A stretch of DNA of 64,000 nucleotides from Geobacillus kaustophilus (GCF_000948285.1 NZ_JYBP01000003.1:868001-932000); one strand, 5' to 3'. Shown: positions 21,158 to 30,919, numbered from the stretch's first letter. Notes: generated from the sequence alone by a model not told the origin. Made by a program: numbers and translations.

Positions 21158-21566
21158 CATTGTAGAGATTTGCTCGTGTACAGCACTAGACCATCATTTA
21201 AAACCATTAAATAAAAAGAATGTGTTTAATTATTTGGATGAAGTTGTTATTGTATGGTGCAAAGCAGTAAACATTAAACAGGATACCAAGATAATGATGG
21301 AATGGTACAATCCAGATGAAGAATTGGTTTTTACAATAAGCATTGATGTTGAAAAAACAAATAACCACAGACCGTTCAGATATTTTTGGAGTCTGATGAA
21401 ATATAGCTTATTGTATGGAATACAAGGAAAAAAGTTTGGAAAATGGACTGTAAAAATTACACCTTTGAATATAATGTACACATTCACGATGACTGAACTT
21501 GCAACAAACTACAAAAACAAAATCACTCCTAATTCTAAAACATCAGTATTTGATAAAACGATATAA
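21138..21566 (+). CDS. hypothetical protein, possibly immunity/inhibitor-like
   Basis: At most 142 aa. The start is uncertain (TTG 21138 or GTG 21141/21144) with no clear ribosome site, and the frame overlaps the end of the preceding fragment. Visible features: a beta-rich segment VVIVWCKAVNIKQDTKIMM, EWYNPDEELVFTI, and GKKFGKWTVKI, reminiscent of an Ig-like fold. No family recognised. Its position directly behind a toxin-like fragment suggests a partner protein, but this is only context. Confidence 0.45.
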   Translation: MVVGRINIVEICSCTALDHHLKPLNKKNVFNYLDEVVIVWCKAVNIKQDTKIMMEWYNPDEELVFTISIDVEKTNNHRPFRYFWSLMKYSLLYGIQGKKFGKWTVKITPLNIMYTFTMTELATNYKNKITPNSKTSVFDKTI

Positions 21567-21587
21567 ATTCAACAGAGGGATACCAAA

Positions 21588-21838
21588 ATGAGTAAAGCAA
21601 AGATTATATTTACTACCATGAGCGGCGTTATCATAGGATTAATCGTTAGTATTTTATTATTAGTCATAAAAAGTACCGCAAAAGATTTTTTAAAAACATA
21701 CTCCCTCGATTGGGTTATTGATGTGCTACTTTTTCTCATATTTATCGTATATTGTACTACAATATATCCAAAAGAAGAGAAAAAACTTGAAATGAAGGAT
21801 GCCCACATGAGGCATCCTTTCTCTTATTACTTCTTCAA
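21588..21838 (+). pseudogene. small membrane protein truncated by IS1634
   Basis: It starts at ATG 21588 behind AGAGGG with good spacing. Two hydrophobic segments (VIIGLIVSILLLVI; VIDVLLFLIFIVY) are separated by a short loop, then a lysine/glutamate-rich tail. No stop occurs before the IS at 21839, so the frame runs into the element. A terminator hairpin at 21797-21825 suggests the original stop lay near 21790 and was lost by a small indel or by the insertion. Confidence 0.5.
21797..21825 (+). terminator. rho-independent terminator
   Basis: A perfect 9-bp stem AAGGATGCC/GGCATCCTT with loop CACATGA, followed by a T/C-rich tract. It ends the operon of the two preceding hypothetical genes. Confidence 0.7.
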
Positions 21839-23766
21839 CCCGAGTTCAACAGCGACTAGGCAAACAAAATGCCTCTCGCCCCTTGATGCAAAAGGGACGA
21901 GAGGCATTTGGGCATACTTCGGGCGTGTATCTAGGTGCGAGGATGGATGCCTAGGATCTTCGGAGGAGGCTCCAGCCCTAGAGCCGCAAAGAGTTGCGCT
22001 TGTTTGGTCGTCAGTTCTGTTCGTTGATAAAGGTCGCCGTTTTTTGAAGAAAAATGTCCAAGCACGAGACGTTCACATTCGTCTCTTACTTTCGGCCACG
22101 ATTCATGGGTTCGGATCTCCACGATCCGAACTAACAAGAGAGCGAGCCAACTGAGTAGCACGTGCGCCCGAATGCGGTCTTCCAAGCGATGATACATAGG
22201 CCGCAATTCCAATGTGGGCTTTAATGTTCGAAAGGCCTGCTCGATATCTACGAGCTGCTTATACCCGAGCGCGACATCCTCGGCAGACAAGGTGTTATCG
22301 GATGTCCGGATGAGATATTTTCCGTCATACTTTTCGGCATCACGAACCGCCTGCTTGTCGATGCGAAGGGTTCCGTCCTTCAACTGGCGCAAGTATTTTC
22401 CATAGGAAGGATGGGAACGCAATCGGCAAGTAGCCTTATGATGAGCTTCGTTTGGGAGTTGGCGAAGCCCTTCTAACTCCTCTTTCAGCGATTCGAGCAG
22501 CTTTTCTCGCTCCTTGCGTTGGCGCTCGGCTTCGCTGGGATTGTACACGAGAACATAGCGCTGGCGCGCTTCTCCGTCGCCCACGATGATTTCTTTGATA
22601 TGCAAGTTCTCGCAAACTTGTTGGTAGCGCCCGCGACGGTTCAGGGCCTCTTTGACGGCGGCTTTGCCGGACCGCATTTTTTCGCCGACAATGTAGTGTC
22701 CCCCGGCCTGTTGCAAGATTCGCAAATTCTCTTCAGACGAAAATCCGCGGTCCATCACGCTGATCACACGCCCAAGCTTCCAGCCAATCAAGTCTTGTTT
22801 CACCTGTTTGATGACCGTCATATCCATCGTATTGCCAGGCCATACCCAAGCGCGAATGGGGACTCCTTCCCGGGTGACGGCCAGTCCAATGACGATTTGG
22901 ACCAAATCGGGACGCTTATCTTTGGAAAACCCCTGCTTTCGAAGCGATTCTCCTTCTGGTGTTTCGGATGGATCTACTTCGAAGTACGACGAAGTCGTAT
23001 CAAAGTAAATCAAATCGACTTCCAGGTTCAATAAATCGGCCACGGCATGGAACACTTGGCGTTCCAATTCCGGCTGCACAGCCAGCAGCTCATCCATCGC
23101 CCGGTACAACTGGTGGCTGGCGACTTGGGGAAGATGAGGGATATGCACGTCTTTCTCCACCCACTCCTCCATCGCTAACTTGCTGGATGGATGAAGCGCA
23201 CGATTCGCCACCATGGCAAAAATGAGCCGTTCCAGCGAAATCTGGTGATGCCGGGAGGCAAACAAGGTGTTCAGAATCTCCCCTAATCGCAGTTGGCTCC
23301 AGAGCTGATCCAAGAGCCAAACGCCGCCGAGGTGTTTGCATGACTGGAATTGAAAGTCATCGGAAGCTTCTCCTGTCAACTTTTCGACTTCCCAAGCCTG
23401 CTCGGGCGAAAGGAATCGCGAAATGCTTTTGGCCAGACGCTCCAAGACAGCGCGATCCACCTCGTCTTCGCGCCCAAACGAATAAATCACCTTCGCTTTC
23501 GCATATTTGGCCTTCGGATCCCATTCGTTGTGAGCAAGCTGGAGATACGCCACGGTCGTTCCATCTTTGTTTTTGCGTGTTACTCGCCGTATGTACATGC
23601 CTATATTATAACCGATATTCGGCTGTTTTAAAAGTTAAAATAAACAAGTCATGTGCCTATGAAATTCAGCGTTTTTTTCTAGGATCCGCATCGCGAAATC
23701 TTTGATATAACAGCATTTTGGCCATTTTCATTTGCCTAAAATGGCCTCAAAACTGTCGAACTCGGG
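21839..23766 (-). mobile_element. IS1634-family insertion sequence, full length
   Basis: 1928 bp, with ends CCCGAGTTCAAC and GTCGAACTCGGG. No target duplication is visible (flanks TTCAA and ATATA), so one end may have recombined with another copy. A subterminal hairpin built from AAATGCCTCTCG/CGAGAGGCATTT (about 21868-21909) probably insulates the transposase gene. Confidence 0.88.
21931..23598 (-). CDS. IS1634-family transposase
   Basis: 555 aa, intact. N-terminus MYIRRVTRKNKDGTTVAYLQL, typical of the family. DDE residues lie in LIYFDTTSSYF, VISVMDRGF and VDIEQAFRTLK (the Y-(2)-R-(3)-E-like context of the IS4 superfamily, with a long beta insertion before the Glu). The same protein is the source of the fragment in the 636-bp remnant at 6867. 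Confidence 0.93.
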   Translation of the reverse strand: MYIRRVTRKNKDGTTVAYLQLAHNEWDPKAKYAKAKVIYSFGREDEVDRAVLERLAKSISRFLSPEQAWEVEKLTGEASDDFQFQSCKHLGGVWLLDQLWSQLRLGEILNTLFASRHHQISLERLIFAMVANRALHPSSKLAMEEWVEKDVHIPHLPQVASHQLYRAMDELLAVQPELERQVFHAVADLLNLEVDLIYFDTTSSYFEVDPSETPEGESLRKQGFSKDKRPDLVQIVIGLAVTREGVPIRAWVWPGNTMDMTVIKQVKQDLIGWKLGRVISVMDRGFSSEENLRILQQAGGHYIVGEKMRSGKAAVKEALNRRGRYQQVCENLHIKEIIVGDGEARQRYVLVYNPSEAERQRKEREKLLESLKEELEGLRQLPNEAHHKATCRLRSHPSYGKYLRQLKDGTLRIDKQAVRDAEKYDGKYLIRTSDNTLSAEDVALGYKQLVDIEQAFRTLKPTLELRPMYHRLEDRIRAHVLLSWLALLLVRIVEIRTHESWPKVRDECERLVLGHFSSKNGDLYQRTELTTKQAQLFAALGLEPPPKILGIHPRT

Positions 23767-23840
23767 ATATATCATAGCTTTATTTAAACTCTCATCCGAT
23801 CCTAATCTCCCCATGATCTCACCTTCTCAATTCCAGAAAT

Positions 23841-23951
23841 TCATTTTTTCTCTTTTTTAGAATGTTCTTCAATGTAATTGATGAAAGCTTCACGAATGGC
23901 ATTTACCTGATTATCACTAGGTATTCCGTTTAATACCGACGAAACGTTAAA
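23841..23951 (-). pseudogene. C-terminal fragment, paralogue of the gene disrupted at 24288-26763
   Basis: The minus strand reads VLNGIPSDNQVNAIREAFINYI...KEKK-stop. It closely matches the C-terminus of the next disrupted gene (YGIPTDNQVKAIREAFINHV...KEQK). Only ~30 codons remain, bounded by an in-frame stop upstream. This indicates a former tandem array of related C-termini. Confidence 0.65.
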
Positions 23952-24243
23952 AAACTAAATACAGGAATACGACAAATAAGATGCATAAAATGACGAAAGA
24001 AGTGCATGTCCAAATAAACACTCTAAAAAAACGAATTTTTTTATCCATTTCCCCTTTTGTTTTCTTAAGAAAAACTGCTCCAAACATAATTGCAACCAAA
24101 CCTCTAGATATAGTAGCAAACCAAGTATTCATTATATTTGGCCCAATAATTAACGTGCTGATCGCATAAATGAACAAGATGACAGATACACATAGAGAAC
24201 TATAAATAATCGTCTTGCTTCCTGTTTGTTTCAAAGGATTCAT
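23947..24243 (-). CDS. hypothetical small membrane protein
   Basis: 98 aa, starting at the ATG ending at 24243 behind AGGAAGAGG. Three hydrophobic helices (IIYSSLCVSVILFIYAIS; ISRGLVAIMFGAVFL; FVILCILFVVFLYLVF) separated by a basic loop KKTKGEMDKKIRFF. No family recognised. It sits between two paralogous C-terminal gene ends, the position an immunity protein would hold in a toxin cassette array. Confidence 0.55.
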   Translation of the reverse strand: MNPLKQTGSKTIIYSSLCVSVILFIYAISTLIIGPNIMNTWFATISRGLVAIMFGAVFLKKTKGEMDKKIRFFRVFIWTCTSFVILCILFVVFLYLVF

Positions 24244-24527
24244 AAAGACATTCCTCTTCCTTTAGATTTAAATAATGAAAAAGTACCCTATTTCTGTTCT
24301 TTTGATGCTTGATTTAGCACATGATTAATGAAAGCTTCACGAATGGCTTTCACTTGGTTATCTGTCGGAATTCCATACTTCTCAAACTTGCCACTATCCA
24401 TTACAATAGGTCCGGTTTTTAAATTAACACTATTGACAGCTTCTTTGAACTCTTTTTTGCCTCCAAACGATTCAATAAATTCACTAAACCGTCTATTCAC
24501 TTTCCCAGATTTTGAATAATATTTTTC

Positions 24528-26011
24528 GGTTCATCACCAAATTTTGTGATTTAGTGACAAAAAAGAGAAAGCACTGACGAGATCCTGGCAATAATGTTAG
24601 CGGTGAAATAAACATTAAGGAGGTCTCGTAAGTGCTTTCTATACCACTAGGATTGCCAGAATTTAAAGTGATTAAACAAGAACTTCTTTCCTATGGTTAT
24701 ACGATTCATGTAGAGAAAACAGAGACACAGGAACGTTGCCCTCATTGTGGGTTTGCCACTTCCTCTGTCCACGACAGACGGACAAGAAAAGTACGGGATT
24801 TGGCGATTTTCCATCAACCGGTGTACTTGTTCATAAAGGTAAAGCGCTATCGGTGCTGGAATTGTTCTCAAGTGTTTTCCGCCTCTTTGGAATCGATTCC
24901 ACCCCATCAACACTACACCAATCGATTTTGTGAGTACTTGTATGAACTTTGCGAAGGCTCCACCATTCAAGAGGTTAGCCGAAAGCACCGCATCCCATAT
25001 ACAACATTGGAACGCATTTATTACTCCATCGCATCGAAAAAAGCAAAAGAGCGTCAAACAGTGATAGAAGCATCTTCTCAAGAAGGAATGGTGCTTAGTT
25101 TAGATGAAATCGCTGTAAAAAAGGGACATCAGTATGAAACTGTATTGATGGATGCCAGAGCCGGATCGGTCATGGGAATGCATGCCGATCGCCAATGTGA
25201 CTCCGCCATCAACTTGTTGAGCCAAAATATCCTGTCGAAAGAAATGGTCCAAACGGTGATTCTTGACATGTGGGAACCTTATCATAAGGCGGTTCGCGCC
25301 CTGTTTCCATCTGCTTCGATTGTCATCGATAAGTACCATGTGGTTCAAAAAGTGACACAAGCCTTGGATCAAGCAAGAAAGGAATTTTCTCCATTGAAAA
25401 AGGCTCGATATCTTCTCTTGAAAGGCTGTGAAAAGCTTCGTAAGGACCAACGGCTTCGATTAGACGATATCTTGGAGGAGTATCCGGCACTTTCCATTGC
25501 TTATTATCTGAAAGAGTTGTTTCGGGATTTTTACCGAACCGATGGATATCATGAAGCAAAGGAACGCTTGGAAGAATGGATTCAGTTAGCCAAACAGAGC
25601 CCTTTTGCTTCTTTTCAGAAAGCAGCCAACACGCTTGAAAGGTGGAAGGAGCCTATTCTTTCCTACTTTTTGTGCCCATATACGAATGCCCGAATTGAGG
25701 GGACGAATCACAAGATCAAAAACATCAAACGCCGGGCATATGGCTATCGAAATCTAGAACGGTTTCGTTTGCGTGTATTTCTGGAGTGTACAGGGAACAC
25801 TACAGGCAGTCAGGCTGCTTAAGCGCTCCCTTCTTCCGCTATCGGTATGATAGTTGGTAGAATGGAACCCGTCAAGGAAAGCACTTGACTGTTTCCATTC
25901 TACCAACTTCGTGGTCTGTATGCGGAAGAAGGATCCTGACTGATGAACCTATTTCATCCAGCTAACATGTCTCTAGGATTGAGTAGAAATCACAGAAAAT
26001 GGTGAAGACCC
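24528..26011 (+). mobile_element. ISL3-family insertion sequence, second type
   Basis: 1484 bp. The left end GGTTCATCACCAAAT and right end, reverse-complemented, GGGTCTTCACCATTT both lead into TGTGATTT. Direct repeats TATTTTTC lie at 24520-24527 and 26012-26019. Confidence 0.93.
24632..25822 (+). CDS. ISL3-family transposase
   Basis: 396 aa from GTG 24632 behind AGGAGG. Zinc ribbon CPHCG...CWNC, HTH, LSLDEIAVKKGHQYETV with the first Asp, VILDMWEPYHKA with the second, IVIDKYHV, and a C-terminal NARIEGTNHKIKNIKRRAYG with the Glu. Intact. It differs along its length from the transposase at 2065, so two ISL3 types coexist here. Confidence 0.93.
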   Translation: MLSIPLGLPEFKVIKQELLSYGYTIHVEKTETQERCPHCGFATSSVHDRRTRKVRDLAIFHQPVYLFIKVKRYRCWNCSQVFSASLESIPPHQHYTNRFCEYLYELCEGSTIQEVSRKHRIPYTTLERIYYSIASKKAKERQTVIEASSQEGMVLSLDEIAVKKGHQYETVLMDARAGSVMGMHADRQCDSAINLLSQNILSKEMVQTVILDMWEPYHKAVRALFPSASIVIDKYHVVQKVTQALDQARKEFSPLKKARYLLLKGCEKLRKDQRLRLDDILEEYPALSIAYYLKELFRDFYRTDGYHEAKERLEEWIQLAKQSPFASFQKAANTLERWKEPILSYFLCPYTNARIEGTNHKIKNIKRRAYGYRNLERFRLRVFLECTGNTTGSQAA

Positions 26012-26762
26012 TATTTTTCAATGGCGTCGGACAAATGTAGTTTAGAATTTTCTCTTATCATATTTGCAATATTCACAGCGTCTATATCTGCCAGCAAATC
26101 GGAGGTAGAAAACGAACTATTCCCACCTATAATCTTTTTAGCTTCTTTCTGAAGAATCTTCAAATCGTTCGAATCGTTTGTATTCCGCTGAAGGTCTATG
26201 ACTGCAGTTTGTAAATCCCCAGCCCATCCAGATAAGTCATCAGGAATCGGAGACACTGATAATATTCCATCTAATGTTGCAGCCATATGCAAGAAATCGA
26301 TTTTGTTCCCAGTCACAGGATCTTTTAAAAATGCCCCTTCACCATTCGGTTCAAAGAATTTACTTAAGCTTTTGCTTTTGGATTCAACGTACTGAACATG
26401 CCTTTCATCTATTGTCCCAGCGGTGATAGCCCATTTAAATCCAGCATACACTTTAGAGTTATATCTTATAAATTCTAGGTTGTAATCATTTATTTCAACC
26501 GGCTTGCGTGAAACGTTCGTTCTTGGATTCTTTTGTAGCTCCCTCAAGTACGAATCCGTGAGTTTTTCTAAATCCTCTAATCGCTTCACTAATGTTTTTA
26601 CATCTGTAGCATCTGATTTTTTATTGGCTATGGCTTGAACTGTAACTGTTTGCACATGATGTGTTGTCTTTGTTGAGGTGCTAGTTGCTGTTTTTATTTC
26701 AAAATTTCCTGAATCTTTATTCCCTACTCCTTGAATAACAGCAGAAGGCGTTTTATTCGCCA

Positions 26763-27128
26763 TTATATTTTTGAAGCGTGAGAAGCATTGTCGGAAACTG
26801 CACTTTGATATACTTTTTTAGTACCGTACACAATATCTTTCTGGTGATTAAAGTTAGTAGACACGCTAACTGAAGAAGGTATCGAAGGGGGAATTGGTTG
26901 AACAACTTGATTGGTTAGCGTGTTAGAAACTTGATTTTTAGAGACCATCTGTTCATAAGCTCTCTTAGCAGCCTCGCTAATCGTTACAACATCTTTAGAA
27001 ATCGTCGCTTTAGCTGGTGGATATGACACCGATGCTGCCACAGAGCTAGAGGGCTTTGTAGTTACAATCGTGGGAACATAGAAATTTGGTTTCTGTTGAA
27101 AATACTGCTTAACAGAAACAGTAGGCAT
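26763..27128 (-). CDS. hypothetical protein upstream of the split gene
   Basis: 121 aa from the ATG ending at 27128 (MPTVSVKQYF), 6 nt after GGAGGG. Pro/Ser/Thr-rich and low in charge, with a central DVVTISEAAKRAYEQM helix. No signal peptide or membrane segment. It is translationally coupled (TAATG) to the gene that the ISL3 element splits, so the two form an operon. Family unknown; it could be a secretion adaptor or chaperone-like partner. Confidence 0.6.
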   Translation of the reverse strand: MPTVSVKQYFQQKPNFYVPTIVTTKPSSSVAASVSYPPAKATISKDVVTISEAAKRAYEQMVSKNQVSNTLTNQVVQPIPPSIPSSVSVSTNFNHQKDIVYGTKKVYQSAVSDNASHASKI

Positions 27129-27227
27129 CGTCATCCCTCCAAGATCATAATTCTCAAGATAATAATAATCCAAAATTGTTTTTTTCAATATGTTCTTTTG
27201 ATTTTTTAGTATTTTTGTTTAAAAAAC

Positions 27228-27381
27228 GGTTCATCACCAAAAGATGTGCTTGACTTTTAAAGACAAACATGATAGCAATGTTGCTCAAAGAGACGTATGG
27301 TATTAAAAGGAAAAAATGCTGTTTTGATTTTCTCTATCATGATCGTCTTTATTTGTCAAATACACTTTGTGGTGAAGAGCC
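27228..27381 (-). mobile_element. ISL3-type MITE, copy 2 (154 bp)
   Basis: Reverse complement of copy 1, with no difference found over 154 bp. Direct repeats TAAAAAAC lie at 27220-27227 and 27382-27389. It lies 86 bp before the glnK start and may affect its promoter. Confidence 0.95.
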
Positions 27382-27467
27382 TAAAAAACTCCAATAAAAA
27401 CAATCTTTACAAGAACATCCAACGGCTGATACGATAAAAATAAAATGAAAAACACGGGAGATCACCT

Positions 27468-28721
27468 ATGCGCGAACGGATGCTGCAAATCTTCCTTCTC
27501 ATCATAGTAACCGCTTTCTTCGGAGAAATGAAAGTGAATCCGTTTGGAAGTTCGTTTCGGTTTTCGCTCGGAAGCGCCGTTTTCTTTTTCGGGCTTATTT
27601 GGTTTCGAACCGTGCCGGTTGTAAGGGCGGGTTTGTTGACAGGACTTTTTATTTCTCTATTTCGGACAAGCATTGACCTGCTGATGAAAGACGTCTCTTG
27701 GAGCGACAGTTTGCTTTCCTATCTGCCGGCTGCGTGCTATTATCTCGCGTTTGCATTATTTGTTCGCCTATGCCGCATTCGCACTTATATGGAACTGCCT
27801 ATTCATGTCGCGTTGCTCGGGGCAAGCATTGATTTCGCCTCCAATATTATCGAACTGTTTGTCCGCCATCTGTTGGGCGAAACGATTGCCGTCACACACG
27901 AAACGATTTTTATGCTGCTTTTGTTCGGAATTTTAAGAAGTTTTTGTGTTGTTGGACTATACAACATTTTAATGATTCAACAAATGCAAACGTTAGGAGA
28001 AGCCCGACGGCAAGAACTCGAACGGCTCGTGATGATGAACGCCAGCCTCTTTATGAAGAAGCGTTTTATTTTCGCAAATCAATGAGCCATATGGAAGACA
28101 TTACACGCAAAAGCTACGAGCTATACACAAGGTTTAATGGACGGGGAAAACGTCGAACCGAACACCGCGCTCTATATCGCAGAACATGTCCACGAGGTGA
28201 AAAAAGATTCTCAGCGCATTTTAGCGGGTCTGTCAGAATTAATGAACCAAGAACAACGCGATTTACACTTGTCGATTGCCGACCTTTGCGGTATGGTTAT
28301 TCGCGCCAACGAAAAATATGCGGAATTGTTGAAAAAAGAAATCGTGTTTCAATTGACATGCGATCTTGACTTATCGACTAGGCACGTCTATGCCCTTCTT
28401 TCTGTCTTAAATAATTTAGTCGCCAATGCGGTAGAGGCAATCCCCTTATCCGGATGGATTCAGCTTCGCGCTGAACTTGATGGCGGCGACCTCGTCCTTA
28501 CCGTCACTGATTCCGGCTCTGGAATCCCGGAAGACGAGCGCGATTGGGTGTTTCAGCTTGGGTTCACAACCAAATACGATGAACACGGCAACCCATCAAC
28601 TGGCATCGGGCTAACGCACGAGAAAGAAATTGTCCATAGTTTCAACGGAAACATACGATTAACAACTGACGAACATGGACGAACACAATTTCAAATCAAC
28701 ATTCCTAGCAAACAACTATGA
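27468..28721 (+). pseudogene. glnK: GlnK-like sensor histidine kinase with two frameshifts
   Basis: In B. subtilis GlnK senses glutamine and phosphorylates GlnL. The N-terminal part has about six membrane helices (27468 to about 28040). Similarity then jumps to the next frame (QPLYEEAFYFRKSMSHMEDITRKSYELY) and near 28130 returns to the first frame (LMDGENVEP). The kinase core follows: HEVKKDSQRI (phospho-acceptor His region), NNLVANAVEAIP (N box), DSGSGIPEDE (G1) and STGIGL (G2). The two shifts compensate each other, but the original frame meets a stop at 28083. The intact 3' frame (28137-28721, 194 aa) could make a soluble kinase fragment. Confidence 0.82.
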
Positions 28722-28733
28722 GAAGAGGATGCC

Positions 28734-29588
28734 ATGGGCTTTTTTCTCATTGAAGATGACGCGGTTGTAAGAAAAATGTTAGAGAAAATTATTCATGAAA
28801 GTGGACTTGGAGAAGTCGTGGGGCAAGCGGAGGATGGGCTTCACGTATCGATCGATCAGCTATATTCCGTTGATGTCGTGCTCATTGACCTACTTATGCC
28901 AGGGCTTGACGGCATTCAAACGATGAAAAAGCTGCGCGCGCAAGGATTCACTGGGCCGTTCGTTATGATTTCTCAAGTGGAAAATAAAGAAATGATTGGG
29001 CAGGCGTATCTTCACGGCATCGACACATATATTCATAAACCGATTAACCGTTACGAAGTGGTTTCGGTTTTAAAACGAGTCGCCGACTATCTTTCTGTCG
29101 CTTCATCACTTGACTCCATCCGCCGCCTATTGCAAACGCTAGAAAAAACGAAACAGCCAGCAGCCGGCCATGAAGCGACTATCGAACAAAAAGCTAGGCA
29201 GCTTCTTCTCGTTTTAGGCATCGCTGGCGAAGCGGGGGCAGCCGATTTATTAGCCATCGTGCGCTTGCTTTCTGAACAAGAGCAACAAGGGCGATCGATT
29301 CGCGACTTGCCGCCATTGAAAGAGCTATATGCCCAAATAGTGCAACGTATATATAAAGAGGAGCAACTCGTGCAAAAAGAAATACGCGCCATGGAACAGC
29401 GCATTCGCCGCATGGTGCTACAAGCGTTTACACACTTATCGTCACTCGGGTTAGCCGATTACACGAATCCTACATTTGAGCATTTCGCCCCTCGCTTGTT
29501 TGACTTTGAAGAAATTCGCTTGCGCATGCAAGAACTAGAAGCCGGAGAAAAAGCAACAAAATGCCGAATTAACGTAAAAAATTTTTAG
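28734..29588 (+). CDS. glnL: GlnL-like response regulator
   Basis: 284 aa, with ATG 12 bp after glnK. Receiver domain at residues 1-120: acidic pair EDD near residue 8, phospho-acceptor Asp in VLIDLLMPG, Thr/Ser in MISQV, Lys in HKPI. A linker and helical C-terminal domain of the YcbB/GlnL type follow (LPPLKELYAQI, RRMVLQAFTHLSSLGL). The end looks slightly shortened: at a T run before the stop, a one-base change would continue as LAAFYMEMG. The expected glsA-glnT targets are not in this window. Without intact glnK its input is uncertain. Confidence 0.82.
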   Translation: MGFFLIEDDAVVRKMLEKIIHESGLGEVVGQAEDGLHVSIDQLYSVDVVLIDLLMPGLDGIQTMKKLRAQGFTGPFVMISQVENKEMIGQAYLHGIDTYIHKPINRYEVVSVLKRVADYLSVASSLDSIRRLLQTLEKTKQPAAGHEATIEQKARQLLLVLGIAGEAGAADLLAIVRLLSEQEQQGRSIRDLPPLKELYAQIVQRIYKEEQLVQKEIRAMEQRIRRMVLQAFTHLSSLGLADYTNPTFEHFAPRLFDFEEIRLRMQELEAGEKATKCRINVKNF

Positions 29589-29665
29589 CTGCTTTCTATA
29601 TGGAAATGGGGTAGGTGCCTGTGCATTGCGATCTGAAAAGTAGACAGTATAAATTCGGTTTTGCG

Positions 29666-29702
29666 AAGGAATCAGAGCGATAAAGCTCTGATTCCTTTCC
29701 TT
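29666..29702 (+). terminator. rho-independent terminator after glnL
   Basis: A perfect 13-bp stem AAGGAATCAGAGC/GCTCTGATTCCTT with loop GATAAA, followed by a T-rich tract. Confidence 0.85.
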
Positions 29703-29804
29703 TTCCCGTCTTTTCCTCAGTGTCTCAGACCCCCGTGAAACTGTCAAGGATTGAGTCAAGAGTTTGTGGGAGATTTTTTTCAACCAACTTCATTGGTTAT
29801 AACC

Positions 29805-30803
29805 CGTGGTGCTAGATAAAATCGAGTAAGCAAAAAAATAGCCCTTGCCTGCGGATCTCCTGTAGAATGAAAGTGCGACCAAACATTCGAAAGGAGAATC
29901 CTCATGCAAGAGCACTTTCATTTTACTACAGACCAAGCGAAAATTCAAAAACAATATGCAGCCATTTTCTTCTTTGTTTCTGCCCAACTCCCATCCATCC
30001 AAATGTATTTGCAACGCCGCAATCGTCATTTGGTGAAGCAAGAAGACACTGTCATCATTGCCATTCATATTTTAGGGAAGTTATTTGGCTTTTCTTCCGA
30101 ACGTGCATGGCACCACTTTTGTTACAGGAAACTTGTTCACCAACGAACAGTTTATTGAACGTTCTCGATACAATCGCCGTTGTCGAGCGTTGCGTGTTGC
30201 AATCAAGTGGATTCATCATGAGTTGGGAAAACGCGGGCAGCACCATGCCTATGCGGTCGTAGACAGTATGCCGATCGAGTTGTGCCATGCCGCAAGAATG
30301 CACCGTGTCCAACGATTTCAAGGCATAGCTGATATCGGGTATTGTGCGTCGAAAAAACAGTGGTGCTACGGATTTAAGCTGCATCTTCAAGTGACCGATC
30401 AAGGACTGCCGATGGGATGCGTGGTGACCGAAGCATCCTGTCACGATCGAAACGCGGCGGAAACCGTGATGGTGCAAATTCCTCATCCCTACAATTTAGG
30501 GGATAAGGGATTCATCAGCAGCGATTTGCAAAAAAAGTTGTATGAAGAGTATCAGATCGCATTTTGGACTCCTTCTCGAAAAAACCAGAAACACCGTCCA
30601 TCCGAAGCATGGGAGAAGTGGATCAAACAAAAACGTAAAGTGATTGAAACGGTGTTTTCCGTTCTCGTTGATCCGTATCGCATCACAGAAATCCGCGCCA
30701 ATTCGATCACAGGATTCGAAGTGGCACTCGATGGCATCCTGTTGGCGTATTCACTTGTCACACTAGGGCTAGTTGAGCGCTAGCGCTTCAACTAGCACCA
30801 CGG
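29805..30803 (+). mobile_element. IS982-family insertion sequence
   Basis: About 1.0 kb. Left end CCCGTGGTGCTAG and right end (reverse-complemented) TCCGTGGTGCTAG. No clear target duplication. The right side abuts an IS200 tnpA fragment; the left side is unrelated sequence, so DNA was lost at or after insertion. Confidence 0.8.
29904..30783 (+). pseudogene. IS982 transposase, frameshifted
   Basis: The first frame (MQEHFHFTTDQAKIQKQY to ERAWHHF) continues in another frame from about 30115 (VTGNLFTNEQFIERSRYNRR). The frames meet at a TTTT run at 30117-30120. The second part carries the DDE core: AVVDSMPIELC, GDKGFIS, and a Glu in KRKVIETVFSVL. Not an obvious programmed slip site, so probably a mutation. 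Confidence 0.82.
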
Positions 30804-30919
30804 ATCACTTGTCTCATTTACCAAGTCTTTGGACACGCTCTTTCTTCGTTAGCACAGCAGGGAATGTATCAAGTGAAACAATAAAACGCTATGTGGAATC
30901 TCAAAAGAAAAGGGGGTGA
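30803..30919 (+). pseudogene. IS200-type TnpA (Y1 transposase) C-terminal fragment
   Basis: The frame reads LWTRSFFVSTAGNVSSETIKRY and ends QKKRG-stop, the conserved C-terminus of IS200/IS605 tyrosine transposases. The first ~100 residues are missing; the IS982 right end marks the break. It stops 4 bp before the tnpB start, the normal tnpA-tnpB order. Confidence 0.8.

Larger units (their letters stand above)
24288..26763 (-). pseudogene. unidentified protein gene split by an ISL3 element
   Basis: The 5' part (26763 down to 26012) and 3' part (24519 down to 24288) join in frame when the ISL3 element and one copy of TATTTTTC are removed: DAIEK-YYSKSGKVNRRF. The product would be ~326 aa. Visible features: a Thr/Ser-rich start (TATSTSTKTTHHVQTVTVQ), a short coiled coil, LKDPVTGNKIDFLHMAATL with a conserved-looking His, and DLSGWAGDLQTAV. 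No signal peptide. I do not recognise the family; the HMAATL/GWAGDL block may be an enzymatic or toxin domain. It overlaps the upstream small gene by TAATG. Confidence 0.7.

Noticed and set aside
21834-23771. Target duplication for the full IS1634 copy
   Set aside because: Flanks TTCAA and ATATA do not match.
28137-28721. Separate soluble kinase gene independent of 27468-28085
   Set aside because: Sequence between the two frames continues the GlnK similarity in a third reading, so it is one broken gene.
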